Positions 17,861-26,903 of a stretch of 41,869 bases of DNA are shown in pieces. The notes below the pieces were generated by a model that did no database searches, was not told the origin of the DNA, and was given only the letters and a program-made list of their open reading frames with translations. Source of the DNA: Sphingomonas sp. (GTDB lineage Bacteria > Pseudomonadota > Alphaproteobacteria > Sphingomonadales > Sphingomonadaceae). The position numbers and the translations under genes were made by a program. How positions within the stretch are numbered: position 1 is the first letter of the stretch; each line of letters opens with the position of its first letter. Location: assembly GCF_019749955.1 (NCBI RefSeq), contig NZ_JAIEPC010000071.1:1-41869 (forward strand). The letters are read 5' to 3'.

Positions 17861-18508
17861 GACGTAGCCGATGCTGAGTTCGGGGGCATGCGTCCGCGTA
17901 CGCCACGCGTAAGCGAGACCCGCCACCGTGCCGATCGAAATGATGGCATACACTAGCCCCAATACGCCCAAGTTCCTAGACAGCCCAGCGATCACCAGTC
18001 CCAACGCAAGAGCCAGTCGACCAAGCCCTTGAATCTTGGCCGGTACATCCGATTTCTGCATGCCCGTAAAGACCGCGGCGAAAACCGATGACGGCAGATT
18101 GATCGCAAGCGCCAACCCGACCAGCACGATGGCCCAGCGCGTCTGGCCGACCAGTTCGGGAGCGAGGTTCGGCACCAGCCATTCAATCGTCAGCGCAACG
18201 CCGCAAATCGCCAGCCAGCCGATCACGCTCGCGCATGCCAGGAACCAGAACGCCGTCGCGACGATGCCGTCGCGCGCAGCATAATCCTCGCGCGCCTCGT
18301 GATAGGCGACATAGCGGCCGACCGCCATCTGGATGCCGAAGCCGAACAGCGACACATAGGTGCCAATCTGGAGCGCGAGCGCCCAGGCACCATAGGCCTC
18401 CGGCGTCAGCAGCCGGGTGAGGAATGGCGGCACGAGCACGGCAACGACCGCGCTCGAGCTGCCGTTGATCGCGTTCCAGATCGCATTGGATAGGACTTTG
18501 GCCTGCAC
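16964..18508 (-). CDS. Wzx-type polysaccharide flippase
   Basis: 514 residues from a GTG at 18508, preceded by GAGGG at suitable distance and placed 10 bases after the rmlB stop; longer in-frame extension is inside rmlB. About 12-14 membrane segments, starting with AVVAVLVPPFLTRLLTPEAYGAWALALQI, a typical PST-family N-terminus (flippase superfamily MOP). It moves the lipid-linked repeat unit across the inner membrane. The gene is compositionally mosaic: the N-terminal third (about 17,870-18,508) has the local high GC, while the rest belongs to the low-GC patch. This looks like a recombination joint or an old fusion within the reading frame, which remains open. Confidence 0.93.
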   Translation of the reverse strand: MQAKVLSNAIWNAINGSSSAVVAVLVPPFLTRLLTPEAYGAWALALQIGTYVSLFGFGIQMAVGRYVAYHEAREDYAARDGIVATAFWFLACASVIGWLAICGVALTIEWLVPNLAPELVGQTRWAIVLVGLALAINLPSSVFAAVFTGMQKSDVPAKIQGLGRLALALGLVIAGLSRNLGVLGLVYAIISIGTVAGLAYAWRTRTHAPELSIGYVAKKHVSELASFCFSLTIWNFAMLLISGLDLLIVGRYDYAATPYYAVSASLAAVINGILGSLANALVPPIAKSYAEGAHEDAMHTVESASRFILSIAVVASSIFIFCARDVADLWLGKSYGYQSSEIIMVLATATLIRSILTPYVSAAIATGGHRSIAWTPIIEGIANVSLSVWLGSMYGLAGILTAKVVSAFVGIGLVLYVNPLRNVFDNYDIVVYIRSALYRPLAAILIISLIVIPADYAQIDRNMGGVLYILLVLSVSSIACFFVALDSADRKLVIQQMNELRSRGSKMMRHFGGM

Positions 18509-18518
18509 GGCGCCGCCC

Positions 18519-19583
18519 TCAGCCCTTCGGACGGTCGAGCAGCGGGCGCCACCAGGATTCGTTCGCCAGATACCAGGCCAGCGTCGAGGCGAAACCCTCG
18601 GCAAAGGTGCGCGACGGGGCATAGCCGAGCTCTTCGCGCGCCTTGGTCTCGTCGATCGCATAGCGGCGATCATGGCCCAGCCGGTCCTTGACGAAGGTCT
18701 TGAGTTCAGCAGTCGATCCGCCGCGAGCGGCCGGCGACTCTGGGAATGCCGCCGCCAGCGCCGGATCGGCGGCAAACGCCGCGTCGACCGTGCGGATGAT
18801 CTCGTCGATGACCACGACATTGGGCAGTTCCTGCCCGCCGCCGATGTTGTAGGTTTCGCCCGCGCGGCCCTTGAGCATCGCCGCCTCGATCCCGCGGCAA
18901 TGATCCTCGACGTGCAGCCAGTCGCGCACGTTCATGCCGTCGCCGTAGATCGGCAGTGCGCGGCCGTGCAATGCATTCAGCAGGAACAGCGGGATCAGCT
19001 TTTCGGGAAACTGGTAAGGCCCGTAGTTATTGGAGCAATTGGTCGTCGTGACGTCGAGGCCATAGGTGTGATGATAAGCACGCACGAGATGGTCGCTCGC
19101 CGCCTTGGACGCCGAATAGGGCGAATTGGGCGCATATGCCGTGGTCTCGGCAAAGGCCGGGTCGTTCGGCCCCAGGCTGCCATAGACTTCGTCGGTAGAA
19201 ATATGGTGGAACCGGTGGAGCATGCCGCTGCCCGCGTCGAGCCAGCGCGCTTTGGCGGCCTTGAGCAGGCTGTGGGTGCCGATGACATTGGTATCGATGA
19301 ACGCATCGGGGCCGTCGATCGATCGGTCGACATGACTTTCGGCTGCAAAATGGACGATCGTGTCGATCGCATGATCGCCCAGCAACGTCTTGACCAGATC
19401 GGTATCGCGAATGTCGCCATGGACGAACTCGATCGAATTGAGTCCGCCCAGATTGGCGCGATTGCCGGCATAGGTCAGTGCGTCGAGGACGATGATCGAA
19501 TCGCTCGGATGATGCGCGGCCCAGTAATGAACGAAATTCGCGCCGATGAAGCCGGCGCCGCCGGTGACGAGCAGATTAGCCAT
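18519..19583 (-). CDS. rmlB: dTDP-glucose 4,6-dehydratase
   Basis: 354 residues from ATG 19583. Extended SDR enzyme making dTDP-4-dehydro-6-deoxyglucose in the L-rhamnose pathway. TGGAGFIG (7-14) binds NAD; HISTDEVYGSLG contains the Thr-Asp-Glu triad, and YSASKAASDHL gives the YxxxK pair. NNYGPYQFPEKLIPL and DWLHVEDHCRGI are RmlB signatures. The start overlaps the rmlD end by 8 bases (19576-19583), showing coupling. Order in this operon is A-C-D-B on the minus strand. Confidence 0.97.
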   Translation of the reverse strand: MANLLVTGGAGFIGANFVHYWAAHHPSDSIIVLDALTYAGNRANLGGLNSIEFVHGDIRDTDLVKTLLGDHAIDTIVHFAAESHVDRSIDGPDAFIDTNVIGTHSLLKAAKARWLDAGSGMLHRFHHISTDEVYGSLGPNDPAFAETTAYAPNSPYSASKAASDHLVRAYHHTYGLDVTTTNCSNNYGPYQFPEKLIPLFLLNALHGRALPIYGDGMNVRDWLHVEDHCRGIEAAMLKGRAGETYNIGGGQELPNVVVIDEIIRTVDAAFAADPALAAAFPESPAARGGSTAELKTFVKDRLGHDRRYAIDETKAREELGYAPSRTFAEGFASTLAWYLANESWWRPLLDRPKG

Positions 19584-20439
19584 GAAGCAGTTCCTGAAGC
19601 ATCGTGCGAAGGTTCGTTCGCCAGTGCGGGGCGGGCCACCCCAAAGCGGCCCAAGTCGCGCTGCTGTCAAGCAGCGAATAGGCCGGGCGGCGGGCCGGTG
19701 TGGGATAGTCCTCGGTCCGGATCGGGACGATCGTCGCGGCACGGTCGAGCAGCCCGATCGCCAGCGCTTCTTCCTGGATCGCGACGGCGAAATCATACCA
19801 GCTAGCGGCGCCTGCATCGCTGTAGTGCATGATCCCCTGCGCGCCGGCATCGGCGAGCGTCCACATCGCGGCAGCGAGACCGGGGGCATAGGTGGGTGCG
19901 CCGATCTGGTCGGCGACGACGCGGATTTCGGGCCGTTCGCCCATCAATCGCAGCATGGTCTTGACGAAATTGCCGCCGTGCGGGGCATAGACCCAGGCGG
20001 TTCGGATGACGAGCGCGTCGGGCGCATTGGCGATCGCGCGGTGCTCGCCGTCGAGCTTGGTCGCGCCATAGACCCCGAGCGGATTGGTCGGCGCGTCGGG
20101 CGGGATCGGCCGCGACGCGCCGTCGCCGAACACGAAATCGGTCGAGATGTGTATCAGCTTGGCGCCGCGCTTGCTGGCGAGGCTTGCCAGCGTGCCCACC
20201 GCATCGCCATTGACCGCTTGCGCTGCCGCCTGATCGATCTCGGCCCGATCGACCGCCGTATAGGCGGCTGCATTCAGGATCAGGTCGGGGGCGCAGTCGT
20301 CGACGAAAGCCGTCACCGCGTCGGGCTGGGTCAAATCGAGCTCGTCGCGATCGATGGCGGTAATTTCGGCGTCGGCCGGCGCGCATTTGAGCAGGGCGTC
20401 GCCCAACTGGCCACGATGGCCCGTTATCAACACTTTCAT
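19576..20439 (-). CDS. rmlD: dTDP-4-dehydrorhamnose reductase
   Basis: 287 residues from ATG 20439. Last enzyme of dTDP-L-rhamnose synthesis: reduces dTDP-4-dehydro-L-rhamnose with NADPH. TGHRGQLG (6-13) is the nucleotide motif; HISTDFVFGDG and YGATKLDGE carry the catalytic Thr and the Tyr/Lys pair, and RTAWVYAPHGGNFVKTML is a typical RmlD stretch. The start overlaps the rmlC stop by 4 bases (ATGA, 20436-20439). Substrate-binding loop residues TEDYPTPARRPAYSLLD near the C-terminus are conserved. Confidence 0.97.
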   Translation of the reverse strand: MKVLITGHRGQLGDALLKCAPADAEITAIDRDELDLTQPDAVTAFVDDCAPDLILNAAAYTAVDRAEIDQAAAQAVNGDAVGTLASLASKRGAKLIHISTDFVFGDGASRPIPPDAPTNPLGVYGATKLDGEHRAIANAPDALVIRTAWVYAPHGGNFVKTMLRLMGERPEIRVVADQIGAPTYAPGLAAAMWTLADAGAQGIMHYSDAGAASWYDFAVAIQEEALAIGLLDRAATIVPIRTEDYPTPARRPAYSLLDSSATWAALGWPAPHWRTNLRTMLQELLHG

Positions 20440-20984
20440 GCAAAAGTCTCTGCGTCGGCGAGCAACGCGCCCGCTTGATCCTTGGCGGCCACCAGCGGCT
20501 CGCCAATCCCCTCGAGCGGCCAATCGATACCGACAGCAGGATCGGACCAAAGCACCGTGCGCTCATGCGCCGGTGCATAAAGATCGGTACATTTGTACAT
20601 GAAATCGGTGCCGTCTTCCAGACAAAGGAAACCATGCGCAAAGCCGGGCGGAACCCAAAGCACGCGCTTGTTTTCCTCGCTCAGCAGGAAGCCCTCCCAC
20701 TTGCCGAAGGTGGGCGAACTGCGCCGCAGATCAAGCGCGACGTCAAAGACGCTCCCGGTGGCAACGCGGACCAGCTTTCCCTGCGTATGGGCAATCTGGT
20801 AATGCATGCCGCGCAAAACGCCCTTGGCCGAACGGCTATGGTTGTCCTGAACGAAATCAAGATCGAGCGCGGCCTCGGCATAGGCGCGCTTGCTCCATGT
20901 TTCGAGAAAGAAGCCGCGCGCGTCGCCGAACACCCGCGGTTCGATCAGCAGGACGCCGGGCAGTGTCGTCTCGATGACGTTCAT
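20436..20984 (-). CDS. rmlC: dTDP-4-dehydrorhamnose 3,5-epimerase
   Basis: 182 residues, the normal size for this cupin enzyme, which inverts C3 and C5 of dTDP-4-dehydro-6-deoxyglucose. GVLRGMHYQ with His61 and a downstream GFAHGF (His117) are the active-site motifs; FVQDNHSRS and the Tyr in [12 protein letters not shown] are also conserved. Start overlaps the rmlA stop by 4 bases (20981-20984). The cupin works as a dimer in the cytoplasm. Confidence 0.97.
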   Translation of the reverse strand: MNVIETTLPGVLLIEPRVFGDARGFFLETWSKRAYAEAALDLDFVQDNHSRSAKGVLRGMHYQIAHTQGKLVRVATGSVFDVALDLRRSSPTFGKWEGFLLSEENKRVLWVPPGFAHGFLCLEDGTDFMYKCTDLYAPAHERTVLWSDPAVGIDWPLEGIGEPLVAAKDQAGALLADAETFA

Positions 20985-21877
20985 CGCGTGCCACCCTCGG
21001 TCAGCAATTTGAGCAGATAATCGCCGTAGCCGCTCTTGCGCAGCGGCGCGGCGATCTTCGACAGCCCGTCATCATCGATAAAGCCCATACGCCAGGCGAT
21101 TTCTTCGGGGCAGCAGATCTTGATGCCCTGACGATCCTCGAGGATCTTGGTGAACAGCGACGCGTCGAGGAGCGAGGCGTGTGTGCCCGTATCGAGCCAG
21201 GCATAGCCGGCCCCCATCAGTTCCACGCGCAACGTCCCCGCTTCGAGATAGAGGCGATTGACGTCGGTGATTTCCAACTCGCCGCGTGGCGACGGGCTGA
21301 TCTGGTGCGCGTAATCGACGACGCGGGAATCATAGAAATAAAGCCCGGTCACGGCGTAATTCGAGCGCGGCGCGGCCGGCTTTTCCTCGAGTGTTTCGGC
21401 GCGCCCGTCGGCGTCGAACGAAACCACGCCATATCGTTCGGGGTCTGCCACATGATAGCCAAAGACGGTCGCGCCGTCGACCTGGTCATCCGCTGCTGCC
21501 AGCAAGCGACCAAGGCCACTGCCGTGGAAGATATTGTCGCCGAGCACCAGCGCACTCGGTCCACCCGCGACGAATTCGGCGCCGATATGGAAAGCCTGGG
21601 CCAGACCGCCGGGCGATGGCTGGACGGCGAATTCGATCCGCATGCCCCACTGGCTACCGTCACCGAGCAACGCGCGGAACGCCGCTTGATCGTGCGGCGT
21701 GGTGATGATCAGCACTTCCCTGATCCCGGCGAGCATCAGCACCGAGAGCGGATAATAGATCATCGGCTTGTCATAAACCGGCATCAACTGCTTGCTCATC
21801 GCCAACGTAATCGGATGAAGCCGTGTGCCCGCGCCGCCAGCCAAAATGATTCCCTTCCGCGCGACGCGTACGTTCAT
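20981..21877 (-). CDS. rmlA: Glucose-1-phosphate thymidylyltransferase
   Basis: 298 residues. First step of the dTDP-L-rhamnose branch: joins dTTP and glucose-1-phosphate. [11 protein letters not shown] near residue 14 is the nucleotidyltransferase signature, followed by [18 protein letters not shown] and VLGDNIFHG, which hold the metal-binding Asp. The AGGGAG stretch before the ATG is a clear ribosome binding site. It lies 50 bases after the initiating transferase gene on the same strand and is the head of the rmlACDB set. Confidence 0.97.
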   Translation of the reverse strand: MNVRVARKGIILAGGAGTRLHPITLAMSKQLMPVYDKPMIYYPLSVLMLAGIREVLIITTPHDQAAFRALLGDGSQWGMRIEFAVQPSPGGLAQAFHIGAEFVAGGPSALVLGDNIFHGSGLGRLLAAADDQVDGATVFGYHVADPERYGVVSFDADGRAETLEEKPAAPRSNYAVTGLYFYDSRVVDYAHQISPSPRGELEITDVNRLYLEAGTLRVELMGAGYAWLDTGTHASLLDASLFTKILEDRQGIKICCPEEIAWRMGFIDDDGLSKIAAPLRKSGYGDYLLKLLTEGGTR

Positions 21878-21927
21878 GCTGTTACTCCCTGATTTTTTTC
21901 GGATTTTGCTGGAATGCGATGGCCGAC

Positions 21928-23298
21928 TTAGCGTGCGCCAAGCCCCTTGAGCACGGTCGGCACCGTCTTCATCACGATAATGATATCGATCCAGGCGGAA
22001 AAATATTTGATGTAGTAGAAATCATACGACAATTTCATCGCGATCGAATCCAAGTCAGTAACATGTCCCTGGTTGATCTGGGCCCAGCCGGTGATCCCCG
22101 GCCGCACGATGTGGCGATAGGAGTAGAAGGGGATTTCGGATTCGTACCACTGCGACAGCGCCAGCGCCTCGGGCCGTGGCCCGATTATGCTCATGTCGCC
22201 CTTCAGGACATTCAGGATTTGCGGCAGCTCGTCGGCGCGGCAGCGGCGCAGAAAACGACCGACGCGCGTGATCCGGTCGTCGTCGTTGCGCGTCATCGCA
22301 TCGGCCCGTGCGGCCTCGCTATCTTCGAACACAGGTCGCGGCCGCATCGTGCGGAATTTGACCATTCGGAAGACACGCCCCCGATACCCCATGCGCTCTT
22401 GCACGAAAAACACGTTGCCGGGCGAGTCAAGCCTGATCGCGATGGCGATTGCCGTCAGCGGGATCAGCAGCACCGGCAACAGCAGCACGCAACCGACGAC
22501 ATCGGCGATCCGCTTGACCGTGAGATAGGCGTCGTTCGGCAGCAGCGAGCCGAAGCTGTTTTCCGAAATATGCTCGATCGTGACTTGGCCCGACAGCGAC
22601 TCGCTCAACTGCTTGGCGTCGTAAACGGCATGGCCGGCCAGCGCGGCGCGGGCGAGCATCCGCTCCCAATGCGTGCCGAGATCGCAGCCCAAATCGGCGA
22701 CAATTGGCTCCCGCCGCGGCGGGAGCGTGTCGGCTTCGGACAAAATCGGCCAATCGGCACTGGTCAGTCGCAAGAGCGAAGCAATTCGCTCCTCGCGGCC
22801 TTCCGGCACGACATGGAACCGCACCCTGGAAAACCGATCGACCCAATAGCTGATCATGAAAGCGATGATGACGCCCATCACGAAACTCGACCCGAAGAAC
22901 GACCGCGTATAGGACACGCGGAGCAGAAGCATGACAACGATGACGGCGCCGAACGATCCCGCCAGCGATGGAAGAATGAAAGAATAGGCCCGGGCACCGG
23001 GGAATGACGACACGCGCCGAATCATGAGCTGGCCGAACGCGAGCGCGACCGCCGCAGTGAACATACTGCTCAATAAGGTGAGGTCCGCGAGCGGAACGAT
23101 CCCTAGCCCGACTATAGCAGCGGCGGGCAGCAAAACGGCACCAACCCAGATCGTCACGATCTGTAGGCGCAGTGACGCCAGCACGGTCGAACCGCGCGCC
23201 GGATGGACTGCCGCGCTGAGCTGCATGAGCATTTTCAACCAACTCCCCAGAACCCTGGCCTGAAGCCACAGCCGACAAACCAATTTTGCGATGCGCAC
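21928..23298 (-). CDS. Exopolysaccharide initiating phosphoglycosyltransferase (GumD/WbaP family)
   Basis: 456 residues. N-terminal region with four to five membrane segments (to about residue 150), a CoA-binding-like middle, then a TM ([29 protein letters not shown]) and the catalytic bacterial sugar transferase domain. Signatures: [53 protein letters not shown] and a final [17 protein letters not shown]. It transfers hexose-1-phosphate (glucose or galactose; the substrate cannot be told here) to undecaprenyl phosphate and starts repeat-unit assembly. It is the first gene of the long minus-strand operon. Alternative starts exist at the Met residues 23 and 25, since the first 22 residues are not conserved in character. 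Confidence 0.93.
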   Translation of the reverse strand: MRIAKLVCRLWLQARVLGSWLKMLMQLSAAVHPARGSTVLASLRLQIVTIWVGAVLLPAAAIVGLGIVPLADLTLLSSMFTAAVALAFGQLMIRRVSSFPGARAYSFILPSLAGSFGAVIVVMLLLRVSYTRSFFGSSFVMGVIIAFMISYWVDRFSRVRFHVVPEGREERIASLLRLTSADWPILSEADTLPPRREPIVADLGCDLGTHWERMLARAALAGHAVYDAKQLSESLSGQVTIEHISENSFGSLLPNDAYLTVKRIADVVGCVLLLPVLLIPLTAIAIAIRLDSPGNVFFVQERMGYRGRVFRMVKFRTMRPRPVFEDSEAARADAMTRNDDDRITRVGRFLRRCRADELPQILNVLKGDMSIIGPRPEALALSQWYESEIPFYSYRHIVRPGITGWAQINQGHVTDLDSIAMKLSYDFYYIKYFSAWIDIIIVMKTVPTVLKGLGAR

Positions 23299-23476
23299 CT
23301 ATCGAAACCGGCACGAACGCTACGTCATTCTCTGAGCCCTCACCGGGGCGTTATTGCATGTGCGAAGAAGAGTCGAGCCACTATCTCGCCGTCCATCGCA
23401 GCCTTATACGCGACCATCGATTCCACCGAAATCGATTTTTGGCTGAATCGAAAACGTTACCGCGCCGAGTTTTAAT
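23299..23476 (-). promoter_or_regulatory. Probable promoter region of the exopolysaccharide operon
   Basis: 178 bases between the end of the cyd operon and the first gene of the EPS operon. It contains three copies of ATCGA-type motifs on the plus strand (23416-23420, 23431-23435, 23447-23451) at 15-16 base spacing. These may be sites for a regulator. No clear sigma-70 box is visible and the assignment is tentative. Confidence 0.3.
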
Positions 23477-23599
23477 TTATGATTCTGTCAGCCACATACG
23501 TAGCACGCCGGCCAACAGGAAGAGCGCGGTCACGCTCATCGTCCAGATCGCCAGAAGCCATGCTATCCGATTGCGCCAGGATGACGGCCCCGATGCCAT
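23477..23599 (-). CDS. DUF2474-like small subunit of the bd oxidase (CydX-type role)
   Basis: A 40-residue protein starting with ATG at 23599, overlapping the cydB stop by one base (TGATG). It begins MASGPSSWRNR and continues into one hydrophobic segment (IAWLLAIWTMSVTALFLLAG), ending RMWLTES. Size, single TM helix and position right after cioB/cydB are those of DUF2474 proteins, which resemble CydX, the small third subunit that stabilises bd oxidases. Function is inferred from this resemblance. It is easily missed because of its length. Confidence 0.85.
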   Translation of the reverse strand: MASGPSSWRNRIAWLLAIWTMSVTALFLLAGVLRMWLTES

Positions 23600-24603
23600 C
23601 AATGATACCCCGCCCCGACCTTGCCGCGGAACACCCAATAGGCCCAGCCGGTATAGCCAAGGATCACCGGCAGCATGATCCCCGCCCCCACCAGCATGAA
23701 GCCCTGGCTATCGGCGGGAGCTGCCGCTGCCCAGATGGTGACATCGGGCGGGATGATGAACGGGTACATGCTGATGCCCAGCCCGACAAAACTCAGCGCA
23801 AAAATGCCGAGCGCCAGCACGAACGGCGCATATTGCGCTTGCCGCCCGAGCGCGCGCCAGAACAGGAAGGCTGCAATCGTTACCAGCAGCGGCACTTGCG
23901 CCGTCACGATCACCCCCGGAAACGCCAGCCAGCGCATGGCATAGCCGTGCGACAGAAACGGCGTCGCCGCGCTCACCGCAATAATCGCCACTAAAGTGAT
24001 CACCCCATATCGGCGCGCGAGGCGATAGGCATGGGCTTGCGCCTGCCCCTCAGTCTTGGCGATCAGCCAGCACGCGCCGAGCAGGGCATAGCCCGCCACC
24101 ACACTGCCACCCGTCAGCAGCGAGAAAGGCGTCAGCCAGTCGAGCCAGCCACCGCCATAGCCGCGCCCCGCAACGGTCACGCCTTGCAGCAGCGCGCCGA
24201 GGATGATCCCCTGCGCCAGCGCCGCCGTCGCCGATCCGGCGGTAAAGGCGAAATCCCAGAACTTGCGATGCGACGGGTCGCGCCAGCGAAATTCAAACGC
24301 AACGCCACGGAACACCAGACCGAGCAGCATCGCGATGATCGGCGGGTAGAAGGCCGGCATCACGATCGCATAAGCCAGCGGAAAAGCGGCAAACAGCCCG
24401 CCCCCACCGAGCACCAGCCACGTCTCATTGCCGTCCCACACCGGGGCGATGGCGTTCATTGCCTGGTCGCGTTCCTCGCCGACCGCAAATTCGGGGAACA
24501 AGATGCCGATGCCCAGATCAAACCCGTCGAGCACGACATAAGCGAAGACGGCAAAGGCGATCAGCCCGGCCCAGATCATGGCCAGTTCGGGATTGACGTT
24601 CAT
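23599..24603 (-). CDS. cydB: Cytochrome bd-type quinol oxidase subunit II (CioB-like)
   Basis: 334 residues with about eight to nine TM segments. The N-terminus LIAFAVFAYVVLDGFDLGIGILFP and the motif WDGNETWLVLGGGGLFAAFPLAYA are the CydB hallmarks, and GGWLDWLTPFSLLTGGSVVAGYALLGACWLI follows. At 334 residues it matches the cyanide-insensitive (CioB) type more than E. coli CydB (379). It forms the heterodimer with CydA in the inner membrane. Start overlaps the cydA stop by 4 bases. Confidence 0.96.
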   Translation of the reverse strand: MNVNPELAMIWAGLIAFAVFAYVVLDGFDLGIGILFPEFAVGEERDQAMNAIAPVWDGNETWLVLGGGGLFAAFPLAYAIVMPAFYPPIIAMLLGLVFRGVAFEFRWRDPSHRKFWDFAFTAGSATAALAQGIILGALLQGVTVAGRGYGGGWLDWLTPFSLLTGGSVVAGYALLGACWLIAKTEGQAQAHAYRLARRYGVITLVAIIAVSAATPFLSHGYAMRWLAFPGVIVTAQVPLLVTIAAFLFWRALGRQAQYAPFVLALGIFALSFVGLGISMYPFIIPPDVTIWAAAAPADSQGFMLVGAGIMLPVILGYTGWAYWVFRGKVGAGYH

Positions 24604-26027
24604 GCCGCCGTCCCCCCGGCCAGCACTTGCGGCGCGGGCGTGGTGCCTGCTGTCCGGATCGGGCCATCCTGCAGCTCGGTCTCATGGGCTTGGACGCCCT
24701 TGGCCATCAGCTTCAATATGTACCAGGTGCCAACGCCGAACACCGCGAAGTAGACGACAACAAAGGCGACCAGCGATGCGCCGACAGCGGGTGCCGCGAG
24801 TGGCGACACGCTCTTGGCCGTCTCGAGCAGGCCATAGACGGTATAGGGCTGACGGCCGACTTCGGTGGTGATCCACCCGGCAATGACCGCGACGAATCCG
24901 GCCGGGGACATCAGCACACCCGCGCGGTGCAGCCATGGCCAATCGTAAAGCTTGCCCCGCGCCCGCGCGAGCAGGCTCCACAGCCCCAGCCCGAGCATCG
25001 CCATGCCGAGCCCCACCATCACCCGGAACGACCAGAAAACGATCGCAACCGGCGGTTGCTTGTCGCGCGCGATCGTATCGAGCCCGGCCAGCGGCGCATC
25101 GGCATCATGCTTCAGGATCAGCGACGACAGTTTCGGAATTTCGACTGCATAATCGACGCGTTGCTCGGTCTGATTCGGCAAGCCGAACAGGATCAGCGGC
25201 GCGCCCTTCGGATGGCTCTGAAAATGCCCCTCCATCGCCATGATCTTGGCGGGCTGGTGTGCGAGCGTGTTGAGGCCATGTTCGTCACCCGCAATGATCT
25301 GAATCGGCGCGACGATCGCCGCCATCCACATCGCCATCGAAAACATGATGCGCGCGGCTTCGGGCGAAGCGCCGTCGGGCGCGCGGCGCTGGCGCAGCAA
25401 ATGCCACGCCCCCACCCCGCCGACGGCGAGCGCCGTCGTCAGATAGGCACCCGTCACCGTGTGGATCAGCCGATAAGGGAAGCTGGGGTTGAAGATAACG
25501 TCGAGCCACGACCCCTTCATCACGAACTGGCCGAGCGCATTGACCGCATAGCCCGTCGGCGTCTGCATCCAGCTGTTCGCCGACAGTATCCAGAAAGCCG
25601 AGATGAACGTGCCGAGGGCGACCATGCAGGTCGCGGCGAAATGCAGCCCCGGTCCAACCTTCTCGCGCCCGAACAGCATCACGCCCAGAAAACCGGCTTC
25701 GAGGAAGAAGGCGGTCAGCACTTCATAGGCCATCAGCGGCCCGAGCACCGGCCCGGTCTTGTCCGAAAAGACCGACCAGTTGGTCCCGAACTGATAGGAC
25801 ATGACGATGCCCGACACGACGCCCATCGCAAAGGCGACCGCGAAGATCTTCACCCAGAAATTGAAGAGATCGAGATAGACCGCTTTGCCGGTGCGCAGCC
25901 ACAGCCCTTCCAGGACGGCAAGATAGCTCGCCAGCCCGATCGAAAAGCTCGGGAAAATGAAATGGAAACTGACGGTAAAGCCGAATTGTATCCTGGCGAG
26001 GATAACGGGATCGAACCCTTCGAACAT
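24600..26027 (-). CDS. cydA: Cytochrome bd-type quinol oxidase subunit I (CioA-like)
   Basis: 475 residues from ATG 26027, the upstream in-frame extension being non-conserved. Nine TM segments. His22 in SFHFIFP and His in RLIHTVTGAYL are heme-ligand candidates, the quinol-site motif AHQPAKIMAMEG holds the conserved Lys and Glu, and GWITTEVGRQPYTVYG is the subunit I signature. The Q-loop is short compared with E. coli (522 residues), as in the CIO subfamily. It oxidises ubiquinol and reduces oxygen to water without pumping protons. The operon is cydA-cydB-DUF2474; no cydDC transporter genes are present here. Confidence 0.96.
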   Translation of the reverse strand: MFEGFDPVILARIQFGFTVSFHFIFPSFSIGLASYLAVLEGLWLRTGKAVYLDLFNFWVKIFAVAFAMGVVSGIVMSYQFGTNWSVFSDKTGPVLGPLMAYEVLTAFFLEAGFLGVMLFGREKVGPGLHFAATCMVALGTFISAFWILSANSWMQTPTGYAVNALGQFVMKGSWLDVIFNPSFPYRLIHTVTGAYLTTALAVGGVGAWHLLRQRRAPDGASPEAARIMFSMAMWMAAIVAPIQIIAGDEHGLNTLAHQPAKIMAMEGHFQSHPKGAPLILFGLPNQTEQRVDYAVEIPKLSSLILKHDADAPLAGLDTIARDKQPPVAIVFWSFRVMVGLGMAMLGLGLWSLLARARGKLYDWPWLHRAGVLMSPAGFVAVIAGWITTEVGRQPYTVYGLLETAKSVSPLAAPAVGASLVAFVVVYFAVFGVGTWYILKLMAKGVQAHETELQDGPIRTAGTTPAPQVLAGGTAA

Positions 26028-26182
26028 GCACTGTACCTTTCGGCCCCGCCTCTGCACCGCGCCGGGAAGGCGGACAAGTGCAGCGCGTGCAGGCGTGATA
26101 ACGCAGCGTGCAGGTAAAAGGTACCGATGTTAATCCGAAACGACGCGCAGGGTTCAATCCTGCGGTCGGATGACCACCAGGA

Positions 26183-26803
26183 TCAGGGGTTGGGGATGGT
26201 GCCGGGAGGTGGGCCACCGGCACCGGGCGCACCGCCCTGAAGCTGCTGCTGTTGCTGCATTTGCTGCATCCGCTGCTGCAGAACGGTTTCAGGCAGGAAG
26301 TCGATCAGGTCGACGTCGAACACCAGCACTTGCTTGGCGAGTTCGGCGGCCTTGCCTTCGGGGGGGGGCGCGCCTTCGGGCGGCTTGGCGCCATAGCCGA
26401 GCGACGGCTTGATCCAGAAGCGGTAGCTCGCCCCCTTCTTCATCAGGCGCAGCGCCTCACCGAAGCCGGGGACGACGCCCTTCACGGGCAGCGGCGTCGG
26501 CTGTTGCGACTTGTCGAACGTCTCGCCGTTCAACAACTTGCCTTCGTAATTGATCAACGCGACATCGGCATTGGTCGGCGTCGCCGTGCCAGTGCCGGGC
26601 TTGATCACCTTATACTGCAGGCCCGATGCCGTCTCGACCACGCCGGGTGCGCGGCGGTTCTTCGCCAGGAACGACACGATCGGATCACCGGGGGTGAGCG
26701 TCGCAAGCCCGATGCCACCCAGAATCGCGATCAAAATACCCGCCCACAACATGTAGAGCACGCTGCGATTGGTCGGTTTGATCGGCACGGTCGTGGTCGA
26801 CAT
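26183..26803 (-). CDS. Membrane-anchored FKBP-type peptidyl-prolyl isomerase
   Basis: 206 residues. An N-terminal TM helix (about 16-38, VLYMLWAGILIAILGG) anchors the protein with its catalytic part in the periplasm. The FKBP domain (about 58-165) has GLQYKVIKPGTG, NYEGKLLNGETFDKS, VVPGFGEALRLMKKGASYRFWI and LGYGAKPPEG. The tail is unusual: QMQQQQQLQGGAPGAGGPPPG, a Gln then Gly/Pro low-complexity stretch after a short helix with Gln. It helps fold exported proteins. It is alone on the strand, about 100 bases after rpsU; co-transcription with rpsU is possible. Confidence 0.93.
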   Translation of the reverse strand: MSTTTVPIKPTNRSVLYMLWAGILIAILGGIGLATLTPGDPIVSFLAKNRRAPGVVETASGLQYKVIKPGTGTATPTNADVALINYEGKLLNGETFDKSQQPTPLPVKGVVPGFGEALRLMKKGASYRFWIKPSLGYGAKPPEGAPPPEGKAAELAKQVLVFDVDLIDFLPETVLQQRMQQMQQQQQLQGGAPGAGGPPPGTIPNP

Positions 26804-26903
26804 TGTTGGGCTACCCGCAAAAGGCGTTGATTCGGTCGTTCCGGCGCAGACAGGGAGGTGCCCGCCGGACAGTCTCTAGCGGGCGAATACCGCCCGAAAA
26901 GGC

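Noticed and set aside
18417..19805. Plus-strand open frame (462 codons) opposite rmlB and the flippase start
   Set aside because: Antisense to rmlB with its full set of catalytic motifs; no family features of its own.
21919..23007. Plus-strand open frame (362 codons) opposite the initiating transferase gene
   Set aside because: Antisense to clear GumD/WbaP signatures; composition is that of a shadow frame.
24627..26117. Long plus-strand open frame (496 codons) opposite cydA
   Set aside because: It lies fully antisense to a well-conserved cydA, is rich in Arg/His/Gln and has no motif; high-GC genes often leave the opposite strand open.
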